NCBI RefSeq assembly: GCF_014395425.1
Contig: NZ_CP060711.1
Coordinates: 3,038,001 to 3,102,000, forward strand
Direction: 5' to 3'
Length of the DNA stretch: 64,000 nt
Source: Thermomonas brevis
GTDB lineage: Bacteria; Pseudomonadota; Gammaproteobacteria; Xanthomonadales; Xanthomonadaceae
Part shown: piece after piece, positions 45,501 to 51,073 of the stretch
How positions within the stretch are numbered: the stretch's first letter is position 1
How the letters are laid out: every line of letters starts with the position of its first letter
The notes under the pieces: generated by a model
Database searches by the model: none
Told to the model about the DNA's origin: nothing
Seen by the model: the letters and a program-made list of their open reading frames with translations, nothing else
Position numbers and translations under genes: made by a program

Positions 45501-48500
45501 GCCGGCCAGGCGTGGAGCTACGCGTTCCCGGCCAACACCTTCAGCGACCCGGACGGCAATGCGCTGACCTACACGGCCAGCGGAATGCCGCCGGGGGTGA
45601 GTTTCACTGCATCCACGCGCACGTTCAGCGGCGCGCCGACGGCGGCGGGGAGCTGGAGCGTCACCGTCACCGCAAAGGATCCGTCGGGTGCTTCGGTGAG
45701 CGACACCTTCACCGTGACGGTGTCGTCCGCACCGGCGACGAACCACGCGCCGTACGTGAACCGTCCGCTGGAAGACCAGCCGTCCGATTTCGGGCTGTAC
45801 TACACGTTCGCAGCGGACACGTTCGTGGACCCGGACGGGGATACGCTGACCTACACGCACAGCGTGTCGCCGTCGTCGTCGCTGATCCATTTCGATGCGG
45901 CGACGCGGACATTCAGCGGTTCGCCCCCTGGAGGCAAGTACGGCAAGGACTACCGGATCACGGTGACGGCCAGCGACGGCCGCGGCCAGAGCGTGAGTGC
46001 GAGCTTCACCTACCACGCGACGGGGACCATGGAAGACCCGCTCGGCGGGTTGGAGCGGCCTTACGTGCGGCAGGAGACGCTGGCCTCGCAGACGTCCAAC
46101 GATCTGTACGGGATGCTGTCAGCCGGCGCGTTGCAGGTGGAGCTCGACCAGCAGGCCGTGATGATGCGGCTGCCGGATGACCCCACCGATCCGGGCGATC
46201 CGCCGGGCGGTGGTGGCGGTGGCGGCGGCAATCCGCCGGCGCCGAAGGTGCCGAACGTGCAGACGCTGTGGTTCAGCTACGACGCGGAGAACCGGGTGCA
46301 GGTGGTGAACGGCGCGTTGGTGAACGGTCAGATCGTGGTGGCGGGGAAGCAGGCGAACTCGGACGTGGAGTCGTACGCGCTGCACTACGACGCGGCGGGC
46401 CATGCGGTGAGCCGGACGACGGTGACGTCGACGGGCGCCACGCAGGTGGCGCAGTCGACGTACACGCTGCGCGGCCAGTTGGAGCTGGAATACGCGGCGG
46501 TGAACGTGGGCCAGACCACCGGGGTGGTGGCGAAGCACACCTACGACGCGGCGGGGCGCGAGATCGAGCTGACGGAGTATTTCGCGCCTGGGACGATCAG
46601 GAGTTACCTGGTCGGCAACCCGAAGATGGGTGAGCAAACGGAATATGAAGTCGACGTGAGCGGCTGGCGTTCGCACCAGACCAGGACGACCTACGACGCC
46701 GATGGCCGAGCGTTGCAGGTGAGCGAGCTGGGTCGGACGGGGCAGACCTGGTTCAGGGGCGCGCCCGATCCGGCGCTGACGACGCTGTCGACCGTGTTCT
46801 ACAGCACGGCCTCGGGCGGCAGCGGCTACAACAGCGCCGGGATGCTGGTGACGTACCGCTACCAGACCGGCAGCGGCACCTACACGCACACGTACACCAC
46901 GGAGTATGCGAAGCGCGAGACGTACCTGGAGAAGACGGTCACGGGGACCAGTACGGACCCCAACTACAAGCGGACGGTCACCACCAGCATCTACGACCAG
47001 ATGGGCCGCCGGGTGAAGATCACCCAGAGCACGCCAGGCCAGTCAGTGCCGACGCAGGTGCGGAGTTTCAGTTTCGATGCGTCGGGGGGCATTCTGACGC
47101 GTCGCGACAACGGATCGCCGCAGCACTACGTGTACGTGAACGGCCAGCAGGTGGCGACGCTGGGCGAAGACGGGAAGATCGACGCGGCGAGCCAGCTGAC
47201 GGCGTTCGACAGCAGCCAGATGGGCACGGAGCCTGCGATGGTGCTGGAGGGCGACACGCTGCAGAGCATCGCGCAGCGGGTCTACGGCAATGGCAGCCTG
47301 TGGTACGTGCTGGCGGCGGCGAACGCGGTGACGGACGCGGAGCTGGTGGTGGGGTCGACGCTGAAGGTGCCGTCGGTGAAGACGACGGCGAACGACGCGA
47401 CGACGTTCAAGCCGTTCGATCCGAACGCGATCCAGGGCTCGACGACGCCGAGTCTGCCGTACATCACGCCGCCGCCGAAGAAGCATTGCAGTGGTGTCAT
47501 GGCGGTATTGATGGTCGCAGTGGCGGTCGTGGTCGCGGTCTACGCGCCCATGTTGGCCCCGGCCATGTCCGGCTTCTTCGGGGGCGCGGCCATCACAACA
47601 GGCGCGTTTGCCGGCGCGACGGTGGGTGGCGCGATGGCGGCCAGTTTCGTGGTCGGTGCGGCGGCCAGTACGGTCGCCCAAGGCATCGGTAGCGCGCTTG
47701 GGGCGACGACCTTCAGCTGGCGCCGGGTGGCGGCGGACGGAATGACGGCGGCCCTGACGGCCGGTTTGGCAAATGGCACGGTAGTCGGGAAGGTCGCCGA
47801 TGTCTTCGGCGGAGGCAAGTTCGCCCAAGGGGCGGTATCCGGTGTGCTGGGGAATCTAGGTAATCAAGTGACCCAGCGCGTAGCGGGAATGGAGACGCAT
47901 TTCAGCTGGAGAAGCGTGGCAGCCAGTGCAATCAGTAGCGGGATATCAAGGAGCGTCACCCCATTCCTGACAAAAAATCTTGAGGAGGCAGGTAGCGCTT
48001 TTGTCGGTGGCATGGTCGGTGGTGTTGTCAGTCTGCATGTTCGTCGTTCAATGGGTTTCAATGATGACATTGACTACGGCGCCATCGTGGCGGATGCGTT
48101 CGGAAATGCGCTGGCAAGTGTGGCGCAGGAGAGAAGTGCTAAGAGTCGGGACAACTCACTCGAGATCACAAAAGTCGCAATCGAGCCTGAAGTGTTGAAG
48201 GTCGAGCCTGAAAGAATAGAACTCCTGGAGCCGCGTCTTCTTTTCAACGGCGAATCTGCCGGTGCGAATGGTGTCGGTGTAATAGGGGGGGGCGCTTCAT
48301 CTTCTTCTGGAACGGCGGGTGCCAATCCTCAGGAAATTGCCCGCATGAGGGAAGAGTTCCTCAATGAAGTCAGCAGGTGGTCGCCCAATGCTCAGGTGTT
48401 CAGCAAGTTCGAGAACAACTTCGACATGTGGGCCACGCATCCCGCGCTTCAGGGAATGATTCCCGAGCCAGCGCCGAATGGAGATCCAGATGATTGGCGT

Positions 48501-48755
48501 CGAATCGCCGCTCCTAGAGCGCTTGAATTCAGGGGATGCAGGCGCTTGAGAATTGGGGGGTGCCGTCGGTTGCAAACAGGGCGGTCCTGGAAATTCCGGA
48601 GGCCGGCCCTTCTATCAGCCTCATGTCGCCGATCGAATCAGCGCATCGAAGCTGGATTCGTTCTTTATCGTAACTTTGGTGAAGTGAAGCCAGGAATCTA
48701 TTATCAATCTCACGGTTTGGGCAGCGAGGACCGGGTGAGTTCTTTAGTGATATGA
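33570..48755 (+). CDS. Giant YD-repeat / Ig-like / LysM polymorphic toxin (5061 codons)
   Basis: The ATG at 33570 (AGAAGGGG ribosome-binding site) gives MVAVVSGNGLGLFTTSLAQL with no Sec signal peptide. Residues ~45-2900 are Rhs/YD-type repeats (endless YDAAGRL, YDALGR, TRYAYD units) expected to form a large beta-cocoon. Residues ~2910-4150 are 12 He_PIG-type Ig-like repeats (N-x-APVVS-x-PIPDQ), three pairs of which are near-identical 681-bp tandem copies. Residues ~4223-4637 are a module repeated downstream, ending in a LysM-like GDTLQSIAQRVYG-x-SLWYVL. Then comes a hydrophobic Gly/Ala-rich pre-toxin segment with two FSWRxVAA repeats. The C-terminal tip decays through frameshifts. The canonical DPxGWDPxxG Rhs core peptide is absent. 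Probably a contact or secreted antibacterial toxin. Confidence 0.88.
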   Translation: MVAVVSGNGLGLFTTSLAQLGLAGGGPSIGGSRTDQYVNLATGNLVLTGWDESLFGHGFATGLVRTYNSQGSFAQTGTDGWQTGYERTVRLASGTKNTVGSTVERATADGSVVTYTWDAARSAYVSSQGEGAHDTIVLSGSGSSAKWLWTEGGTQVQETYTASSLAVAGKLEKIVDLATKATYTLSYSGTLLQSVTGTNGETLTFGYDDQNRLISLGTSERDVGGVLVTKGQVSYGYDAAGRLSWVQTDLTPESALDNTWDAGAPANNDGKSYRVAYTYADASSLRITGVATSDGITVAYTYDASGRIASVTQGGVADGSAQSLTYAYSAGATTVTDAAGRSWTYQYDAAGQLTAVLEPAVGGQRAVTDYSYDAAGNVVRIRQAAYAGAMSTLDTVYQYDANGNVILQRDLLGNTVVRTYSSENRVLTEARYTVPDADGLDPTHAGTVNVPGDALVTRYVYDTTNPRLLRFVIDAAGRVTETQYNASGVAQGLASMTRSFVGAMYDTSGLPVSGVPTLTEMTDWATAGRGQTARTDFSYDAQGRLSQRTDYATVSSSSGAGVLDDATSITRYTYDAQGLLRQQVAVHGVGRTVAGVAPGGSEVVDYVYDGLGRLLSTIRRSSETAANDDANTVTTTVAYVDSSRRVVTTLDSGLVRTEVRNAAGLLLSLSEAGTVAGAQVTRTAQSVYDATGRLRAVQDATGGLTYFFYDAAGRLSAAVDATGAVTKTLYDAIGRVSGSVSYANRVATTGWYSAGAVVKDELVYAAGAPALSGTQAWVQTDAANDRTATRAYDAAGRLASETDAAGLVTSYAYDGAGRLLSSTESGDGASRVKRFFYDVTDRLVATLDAGGFLVEMIYDAAGRLALTKRYATRTNNAYWQNGTLDQLRPLADAANDQVEHLLYDGRGNQVGLVDAEGYLTEFLYDEKNNQRVVKAYAKKLTGLTGSETLATLRTSAMKSPPAEPYRLTQRSFNGLGQVVVELNPEGTVTRYSYDEAGRLVRTEAGQGTSEVRENYLRYDVFGQVTGEMSGQQAADAAAMLGKSLDDPSLSEAQRESAYAQYGLRHSYDLLGRRTETVDASGAKTFYFYDAQGRQTFVVRGVKANGIANAQGEVTETRYTAFGQVGEVLVYTGRIAIAQPGVRASVQSAISTLSFVAATDARRQYAYDRRGLLTRLTDAEGVQTAMSYNAFGELAEQTTAYGTGQASTTRYAYNPRGQMNSRTEADGTALARTTTQTFDAFGRVATVTDALGSVTTLTYDRRGRQVGMSRTVSGQLESTSTVYDAFDRVVSQADARGYVTTYAHSDSARSLVVTTPEGVSVTTVHNRFGQTVTVSQALPGGGTATATTTYDRNGAVVSVLDPLGNSTGNVYDVRGLLTEATDASGRKVQYTYDAIGRQLTRVEDPGAGKLNLTTTYTYDGQGRRLDVTDASGRLTRMSYDREGRLTQVARDPNGLNLRTVTSYDAAGRVLTVTEGYGTSAATTVQYAYDALNRRVAETVDPGTGKLNLITRYAYDANDNLVTRTDALGNLTRYAYDEAGRLRFVVDAAGALVETVYDKNGNAVLTREYAKALSAGALAALAAAPTTGALQALVTSESLLNNAADRLGYQVFDRDNRVRFTLDAAGSLTETRYDSAGRVQQSLAYGAAFTTSTVLTKLRAGTAAVSDFTGFASANESAARASQYVYDAAGRVVYALTRSDAGAVVSERRYDASGLKTADVAYAVTIPYVAGQMAAQVASALATAGGNAADQQRLTRYAYDGAGRLRFSVDDAGAVTEQRYDGADRVVSTHAYATPVTIATVTEAAVAALVAGQANVQRTGYAYDNAGRLTGTTDALNKTESYGYDAAGRRTSVTNKLGAVWTYEYDAAGRMTAERSPAVAVARYDASGNVVVSTTSIVTRRTYDALGQVLTVTENAGTAEERTVTYEYDVRGRQSRTLFPDAWQLDDNGVLAATGVQPDVRVAYDALDRAVVQKDVRGNYSYKVYDSLGRLAYDIDEAGYVTAYAYDAYGEQTGLTRYANKLNTAKLTGWTAGQAITRAQMAGSGVLTASADDRTLTTTYDRLGRKSAITQPSVAYYMADGTLATGTPTTRFEYDAYGNLVKERQLLEGTPDQADAIWADTFHYYDELGRRIRTVDAEGYVTAWQYDALGRVELQIEFARKIETAGLTTGTLPPLPAVGNAATGYDRSTLWSYDLLGRKVKESASHLYQTAAGANERRMVDTAFGYDAEGRLLTTTVDGVKVSGIAYDALGRTLSTTETEHKVLRSDWQSLLAGNANLDLSSAALYVDAAPYTTMDYDAFGNALRVVRYAGGDPASGAPNAGDAANAVTTVRYDRQGRAVATRDAVGTFWYSRYDAADNVVDAWYTLTGASGNMTVHTVASYDAIGRQLTSVTTRTPAGGGAALTDAQSAVAYNAFGEITAQGATAAALASAATSARYVYDKAGRVVASNADTGANRSYFYDLAGHQVREERPWTNDGAAATAVYLTKNDKLGRVIGQVLPSWKVDASATAQVSVSLDRWGNVLVQTDPLGNVTQYAYNDRDQVIRQTAPSVKVIDETGAERWQAPETRWMYDALGRLIATQDANGHVRRYEYDAAGQQVRVTDATGGVSRKGYDVLGREVAAQDAVGYLTYVDYDKLDHAVAQGDFLPNGSARAKTVLQSYLLDQNGGRLQTTDATGSWIKYDYDSRGLLVRSQTKAGVVRASAYDAQGRKIRETIASDSNTWVYDYFGRLTDHVDMGGSNYDYAYDARSGLLTAVTGFQPMGVMAMQGGEGSGYVMPMRQQLPPEDWPDLPPDTDLTQMPVNRRTEYYANGLVMRVTDGPITYYYEYDASGNRTLEATQTVDGAGNQVHTITRTTYDSHNRIIRVTNQDMAAGGKYTLDLSYDYDAVGNRRRVVANSAYGTNAAPLDPTNQAPVVAAPIPDQTAPANGSNWSFVVPANTFTDPEGGALTYSATGLPDWLHFDAATRTFSGVPQEAGSWSITVIAQDAKGASVTDTFNVTTPNVAPTVSSPIPDQTVNANQVWRYTIPANTFADRNGQELICSVDGKPSWITFDPATRTFSGTSPASGSWAITVTASDGSLSVSDTFTVAIGTSSNRSPVVSNPIPDQAAPATGGAWSYTFPPTTFTDPDGSALTYTASGMPAWMAFDASTRKFSGTPKEVGSWSITVIAQDPQGANVTDTFIVTTPNAAPTVSSPIPDQTANASQAWSYTVPAGTFSDRNGQALSFEVSGRPPWAIFNPDTRTFSGVAPTSGSWSITVTASDGDLSVSDTFTLTVLGPNQVPVVTNPIPDQNAQATGGNWSFVVPANTFNDPDGGALTYSTGALPQWLHFDAASRTFSGTLSTLGSWNITVTAQDPRGGTVSDTFTVTVIAVPNQAPVVSNAIPDQTATTGQAWSYTLPANTFTDPNGDPLTYDAWQWVLVNGIQAGGGSQATLMMLPPDDPEDPPGGGGSYWTEQPLPSWLSFNAATRTFTGTPPAQGSLQLRVWARDGRGGAVSDTFTLTINPVPNRAPVVSSPIPDQGGTAGQAWSYVFPANTFSDPDGNALTYTASGMPPGVSFTASTRKFSGTPTTAGSWNVTVTARDPSGATVSDTFVVTIAAANQAPVVSNAIPDQTATTGQAWSYTLPANTFTDPNGDALTYDAWQWVLVNGIQAGGGSQATLMMLPPDDPEDPPGGGGSYWTEQPLPSWLSFNAATRTFTGTPPAQGSLQLRVWARDGRGGAVSDTFTLTINPIPNRAPVVSSPIPDQGGTVGQAWNYVFPANAFSDPDGNALTYTASGMPPGVSFTASTRKFSGTPTTAGSWNVTVTARDPSGATVSDTFVVTIAAANQAPVVSNAIPDRTANAGSAWSYTLPANTFTDPNGDALTYDAWQWVLVNGIQAGGGSQAKLMMLPPDDPEDPPGGGGSYWTEQPLPSWLSFNAATRTFTGTPPAQGSLQLRVWARDGRGGAVSDTFTLTIGAPLNRAPVVSAPIPDQSASAGQAWSYAFPANTFSDPDGNALTYTASGMPPGVSFTASTRTFSGAPTAAGSWSVTVTAKDPSGASVSDTFTVTVSSAPATNHAPYVNRPLEDQPSDFGLYYTFAADTFVDPDGDTLTYTHSVSPSSSLIHFDAATRTFSGSPPGGKYGKDYRITVTASDGRGQSVSASFTYHATGTMEDPLGGLERPYVRQETLASQTSNDLYGMLSAGALQVELDQQAVMMRLPDDPTDPGDPPGGGGGGGGNPPAPKVPNVQTLWFSYDAENRVQVVNGALVNGQIVVAGKQANSDVESYALHYDAAGHAVSRTTVTSTGATQVAQSTYTLRGQLELEYAAVNVGQTTGVVAKHTYDAAGREIELTEYFAPGTIRSYLVGNPKMGEQTEYEVDVSGWRSHQTRTTYDADGRALQVSELGRTGQTWFRGAPDPALTTLSTVFYSTASGGSGYNSAGMLVTYRYQTGSGTYTHTYTTEYAKRETYLEKTVTGTSTDPNYKRTVTTSIYDQMGRRVKITQSTPGQSVPTQVRSFSFDASGGILTRRDNGSPQHYVYVNGQQVATLGEDGKIDAASQLTAFDSSQMGTEPAMVLEGDTLQSIAQRVYGNGSLWYVLAAANAVTDAELVVGSTLKVPSVKTTANDATTFKPFDPNAIQGSTTPSLPYITPPPKKHCSGVMAVLMVAVAVVVAVYAPMLAPAMSGFFGGAAITTGAFAGATVGGAMAASFVVGAAASTVAQGIGSALGATTFSWRRVAADGMTAALTAGLANGTVVGKVADVFGGGKFAQGAVSGVLGNLGNQVTQRVAGMETHFSWRSVAASAISSGISRSVTPFLTKNLEEAGSAFVGGMVGGVVSLHVRRSMGFNDDIDYGAIVADAFGNALASVAQERSAKSRDNSLEITKVAIEPEVLKVEPERIELLEPRLLFNGESAGANGVGVIGGGASSSSGTAGANPQEIARMREEFLNEVSRWSPNAQVFSKFENNFDMWATHPALQGMIPEPAPNGDPDDWRRIAAPRALEFRGCRRLRIGGCRRLQTGRSWKFRRPALLSASCRRSNQRIEAGFVLYRNFGEVKPGIYYQSHGLGSEDRVSSLVI
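43689..45731 (+). repeat. Three tandem 681-bp Ig-like repeat pairs
   Basis: Copies begin at 43689, 44370 and 45051, an exact 681-bp (227-codon) period. Each copy encodes one Ig-like repeat carrying an inserted proline/glycine loop (PPDDPEDPPGGGGSYW) and one plain repeat (APVVSSPIPDQGGT-type). The copies differ at few positions, showing recent tandem duplication inside the gene without breaking frame. Confidence 0.9.
46236..47480 (+). repeat. Cassette module, copy A (in the parent gene)
   Basis: 1245 bp starting CCGGCGCCGAAGGTGCCGAA and ending at CCGCCGAAG, encoding the end of the YD region and the LysM-like motif. An indel-free, almost identical copy is at 51074-52318 and a deleted copy starts at 55673. 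Beyond both ends the flanking sequences are unrelated. Confidence 0.93.
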
Positions 48756-48996
48756 AGCCAATGAATTCACTTGATGCGAAGAGTTGTTCAATATCAAGGC
48801 ATGGGGAATAATGCGGATCAGCTGGCGATATTTGAGGTAAGCTGGCTGCAGGCATGGCAGGGTGGCGTAAAGGGCGGCGCTGGACTCAGCTATATATTCC
48901 TAAGAATTGCACGCAGACTTCGTGACCCAGCTTGATAAAGAGTTCCTGTTTGGACGTTGGGAGCACCGCGTAATTCCTCCGAGGATTCGAGACTAA
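48529..48996 (+). pseudogene. Decayed resident toxin tip of the giant YD protein
   Basis: After GDPDDWRRIAAP the parent frame loses sense and stops at 48755, yet sensible toxin-like pieces continue in changing frames: VPSVANRAVLEIPEAGPSIS, then FGEVKPGIYYQSHG, EFFSDMKPMNSLDAK, YQGMGNNADQLAIFEVS, AWQGGVKGGAGLSYIF, and DFVTQLDKEFLFGRWEHRVI ending at a TAA at 48994-48996. Joining these needs at least five frame changes within ~450 bp, so the resident effector is probably inactive. The original end lies 3 bp before an intact immunity-type gene. The toxin fold is not recognised. Confidence 0.7.
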
Positions 48997-48999
48997 TTC

Positions 49000-49656
49000 A
49001 TGACCCCCGAACAAGAGCTGAGAAACTTGGCAGCCAAGGTGACGTCGCCTGGCTCTCCCCTGATGGACGCAGATATTCAGAAATTGAACGTCGATTCGGA
49101 GCTGGTGTCTGCGCTTGAAAACTGCTTCTCCTCTGACCGGCAAGAGGACTTGTCTTTGGCATTTCTTTTCCTTGGGGCGCTCCTGGAGAAGAACAAACCA
49201 TCCATCTTCCCTGTCACGTTCTATGAAAAGCTTGTCCCGAGAGTTCGTGCGCTAATTCAAGATAAACACAGTTACGTGCGCTATCGAGCCTTGGAGCTTT
49301 TTGTATGGCTTCGGAAGAATTACAGCGATTACAGAACGGTAATGATGGAAAATCTTGTCGCGTCGGATCTTGGCGCAAAGAGAATAGCGCTCGCCAACTA
49401 TGAAACCTATGCCAACCCAGGCGAGGTATTTCCATTAGTTCGGTTCTCTACTGATTCGTACGCGGCCGACTATTCAATGAACAGCACGCAGTTTTATGAG
49501 CTGCGTGACTCCGCGCTTCAGAAAGTTAGCGACATTGTTGGCATCAATTTCTGCAACGAAAGGCTGACGCAGCCACACGAGGGAACTACTGTGAGTTGGT
49601 TTGATTGGGGGCCATTTTTAGAATGGTGGGAGATCAATAAACGCTCCTACTCGTAG
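49000..49656 (+). CDS. Putative immunity protein for the resident toxin
   Basis: 218 residues starting MTPEQELRNLAAKVTSPGSP, with no signal peptide or membrane span; mostly helical with HEAT-like pieces (LALAFLFLGALLEKN-type, VRYRALELFVWLRKNYSDY, RIALANYETYANPGEVFPLV). It starts 3 bp after the ancestral toxin stop and is distinctly AT-richer than the parent gene. Position, size and composition fit a cognate immunity protein, although no named Imm family was recognised. It is intact while its toxin has decayed. Confidence 0.65.
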   Translation: MTPEQELRNLAAKVTSPGSPLMDADIQKLNVDSELVSALENCFSSDRQEDLSLAFLFLGALLEKNKPSIFPVTFYEKLVPRVRALIQDKHSYVRYRALELFVWLRKNYSDYRTVMMENLVASDLGAKRIALANYETYANPGEVFPLVRFSTDSYAADYSMNSTQFYELRDSALQKVSDIVGINFCNERLTQPHEGTTVSWFDWGPFLEWWEINKRSYS

Positions 49657-49754
49657 TTGCAAACTCTTCTAGAGCGGCTGACATCGAGTTGCTACCGTCT
49701 GGCATCGGCGGGACCGGCAAGGGCTAAATCCGGCTACTGGTCAAGGCATCTAGG

Positions 49755-49820
49755 AAAAACAGGGGTCGGAGTCGAGTTTTTAGGGGAAGCCCCGGAAAGT
49801 TGACTCCGGCCTCTGTTTTT
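49755..49820. mobile_element. MITE-like inverted-repeat element 1
   Basis: 66 bp framed by AAAAACAGGGGTCGGAGTCG and a matching inverted end TTGACTCCGGCCTCTGTTTTT-like arm (arms pair imperfectly in this copy). The core is GAGTTTTTAGGGGAAGCCCC. No coding capacity. It lies downstream of the immunity gene, 13 bp before element 2. Confidence 0.75.
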
Positions 49821-49833
49821 CGTTCACCCTGAC

Positions 49834-49913
49834 AAAAACAGGGGTCGGAGTTGAGTTTTTAGAGTTGAGTTTTTAGGAGAAGCCCGAGAAAGTCGACTCC
49901 GACCCCTGTTTTT
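49834..49913. mobile_element. MITE-like inverted-repeat element 2
   Basis: 80 bp with almost perfect inverted ends, AAAAACAGGGGTCGGAGTTG and GTCGACTCCGACCCCTGTTT. The core carries a short direct duplication (GTTGAGTTTTTAGA twice). It ends 3 bp before the start codon of an orphan HNH-type toxin fragment, so it marks the point where that toxin lost its upstream part. Confidence 0.85.
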
Positions 49914-49916
49914 GCA

Positions 49917-50549
49917 ATGGCCGAGGCTACGGTGGCTCCAGCGGGGGCCTTCGATGACTTCCGCGCTACGACGCCATACAACATCGACTTGCTGTTGCCG
50001 TATCAGAACCAAGCGGAGATGGGCGGTGCTCTGCTGGCGAATTTTGCGGCAGGCGCTGGGCTTGCGAAATACGGTAGCTATCACCTCAAGTTTGAACTTC
50101 CTTCGCCGGGAACTCTGTACTCGAATCCAATTCCAATAAAAATCGTTGGAAACTTCTCGCTAGAAGAAGCGGCGGTAGCCGGACGGACATACAGTGGTGG
50201 AGCCTATGGCCGGCTTTCTGCTGAGCGAGGGGTGATAGAGCGTCACCATGCGCCAGCTGATAGTGTCAGTCCATATACAACCTACGGCGGTCCAGCGATT
50301 CAGATGGACTATGCGGATCACTTTTTGACCTCTAGTCACGGTAGTCAGGGCCTCGCGGGCGCGATATATCGATCTGAGGTTAAGCAGTTGATTGATGTCG
50401 GAAATTTTCGTGGCGCTATGGCAAAGGAAATTTGGGATATACGCCGTGTGTCTGTCCAAAGTTCCGGTGTCACAACAAAATACAACGCGGCAACGCGAGA
50501 GATGCTTGAATATGCGTATGGAAAAGGATATTTGAAAAAGGGTCCATGA
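49917..50549 (+). CDS. Orphan polymorphic-toxin tip, HNH-like nuclease
   Basis: 210 residues. The first 85 look like the end of a pre-toxin segment (NQAEMGGALLANFAAGAGLA). The C-terminal toxin has ERGVIERHHAPADSVSPYTT, AIQMDYADHFLTSSHGSQG and EVKQLIDVGNFRGAMAKEIW, a pattern I know from Rhs-type tips with an (E/R)HHxPADS motif, assigned to the HNH/endonuclease VII-like group. The two adjacent His and the later Asp-His are candidate metal ligands. There is no ribosome-binding site; element 2 directly precedes it. It is probably silent until recombined onto a delivery protein. The gene after it starts 1 bp downstream. Confidence 0.7.
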   Translation: MAEATVAPAGAFDDFRATTPYNIDLLLPYQNQAEMGGALLANFAAGAGLAKYGSYHLKFELPSPGTLYSNPIPIKIVGNFSLEEAAVAGRTYSGGAYGRLSAERGVIERHHAPADSVSPYTTYGGPAIQMDYADHFLTSSHGSQGLAGAIYRSEVKQLIDVGNFRGAMAKEIWDIRRVSVQSSGVTTKYNAATREMLEYAYGKGYLKKGP

Positions 50550-50550
50550 A

Positions 50551-50976
50551 ATGAATGTGATAGAGCCATACGTGTCGGCGGGTAGTATCAAATTCGGCGC
50601 AACTTATGACGAGATCGTGTCAGATTTGGGTGAACCTAGATCGCAGGAGAAGAGTCGGCTGGGAGAAACCGTTGTTCGATATGACGGATTTGGAGCTACG
50701 GTTTCATCGTATGGGGTGGCGGAGGTGTATTTTCTGCCAGATGCGAATGTATCCATACTTGGTATTGATCTATTCAACGATCCTAAGGCTTTTCGAGAGC
50801 TATGCAGATTGGACGGTAATCCTAAAGAGTTCATGGGCTTCATCATTCTGCTCAAGCTTGGCGTCACGCTGACGGGCTTTCACGATGGTGACGAAGCTCA
50901 AAAAGCTATTACGGCCTTTGTAAGGGGGCGTTGGGATCAATTGGTGGACGAGTTGAAAGATTGCGCTTTCAATTGA
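50551..50976 (+). CDS. Putative immunity protein for the orphan HNH toxin
   Basis: 141 residues, AT-rich, starting 1 bp after the toxin stop. MNVIEPYVSAGSIKFGATYD, then EIVSDLGEPRSQEKSRLGET and YGVAEVYFLPDANVSILGID suggest a small alpha/beta fold. No signal peptide or membrane helix. The role is inferred from its tight position behind a toxin tip; I do not recognise the family. Confidence 0.65.
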   Translation: MNVIEPYVSAGSIKFGATYDEIVSDLGEPRSQEKSRLGETVVRYDGFGATVSSYGVAEVYFLPDANVSILGIDLFNDPKAFRELCRLDGNPKEFMGFIILLKLGVTLTGFHDGDEAQKAITAFVRGRWDQLVDELKDCAFN

Positions 50977-51073
50977 ATTCGTATATCAATAATGGTGTCA
51001 GGGATAATTTCCCTCCTCCGTCGATATTGAGATCGACGGACGTTCTTTCCAAGCATTAATAACAGCCAGCGGC

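Noticed and set aside
42711-46016. A 1101-codon antisense frame opposite the Ig-like repeats
   Set aside because: Its internal repeats simply reflect the three 681-bp sense repeats; no independent evidence of coding.
33570-48755. CRISPR-like periodicity in the YD and Ig regions
   Set aside because: The repeats are in-frame protein repeats of variable sequence with no unique spacers of constant length and no cas genes.
48529-48855. 108-codon minus-strand frame across the toxin tip
   Set aside because: It is antisense to the frameshifted toxin remnant, whose plus-strand segments make better sense and end at the immunity gene.
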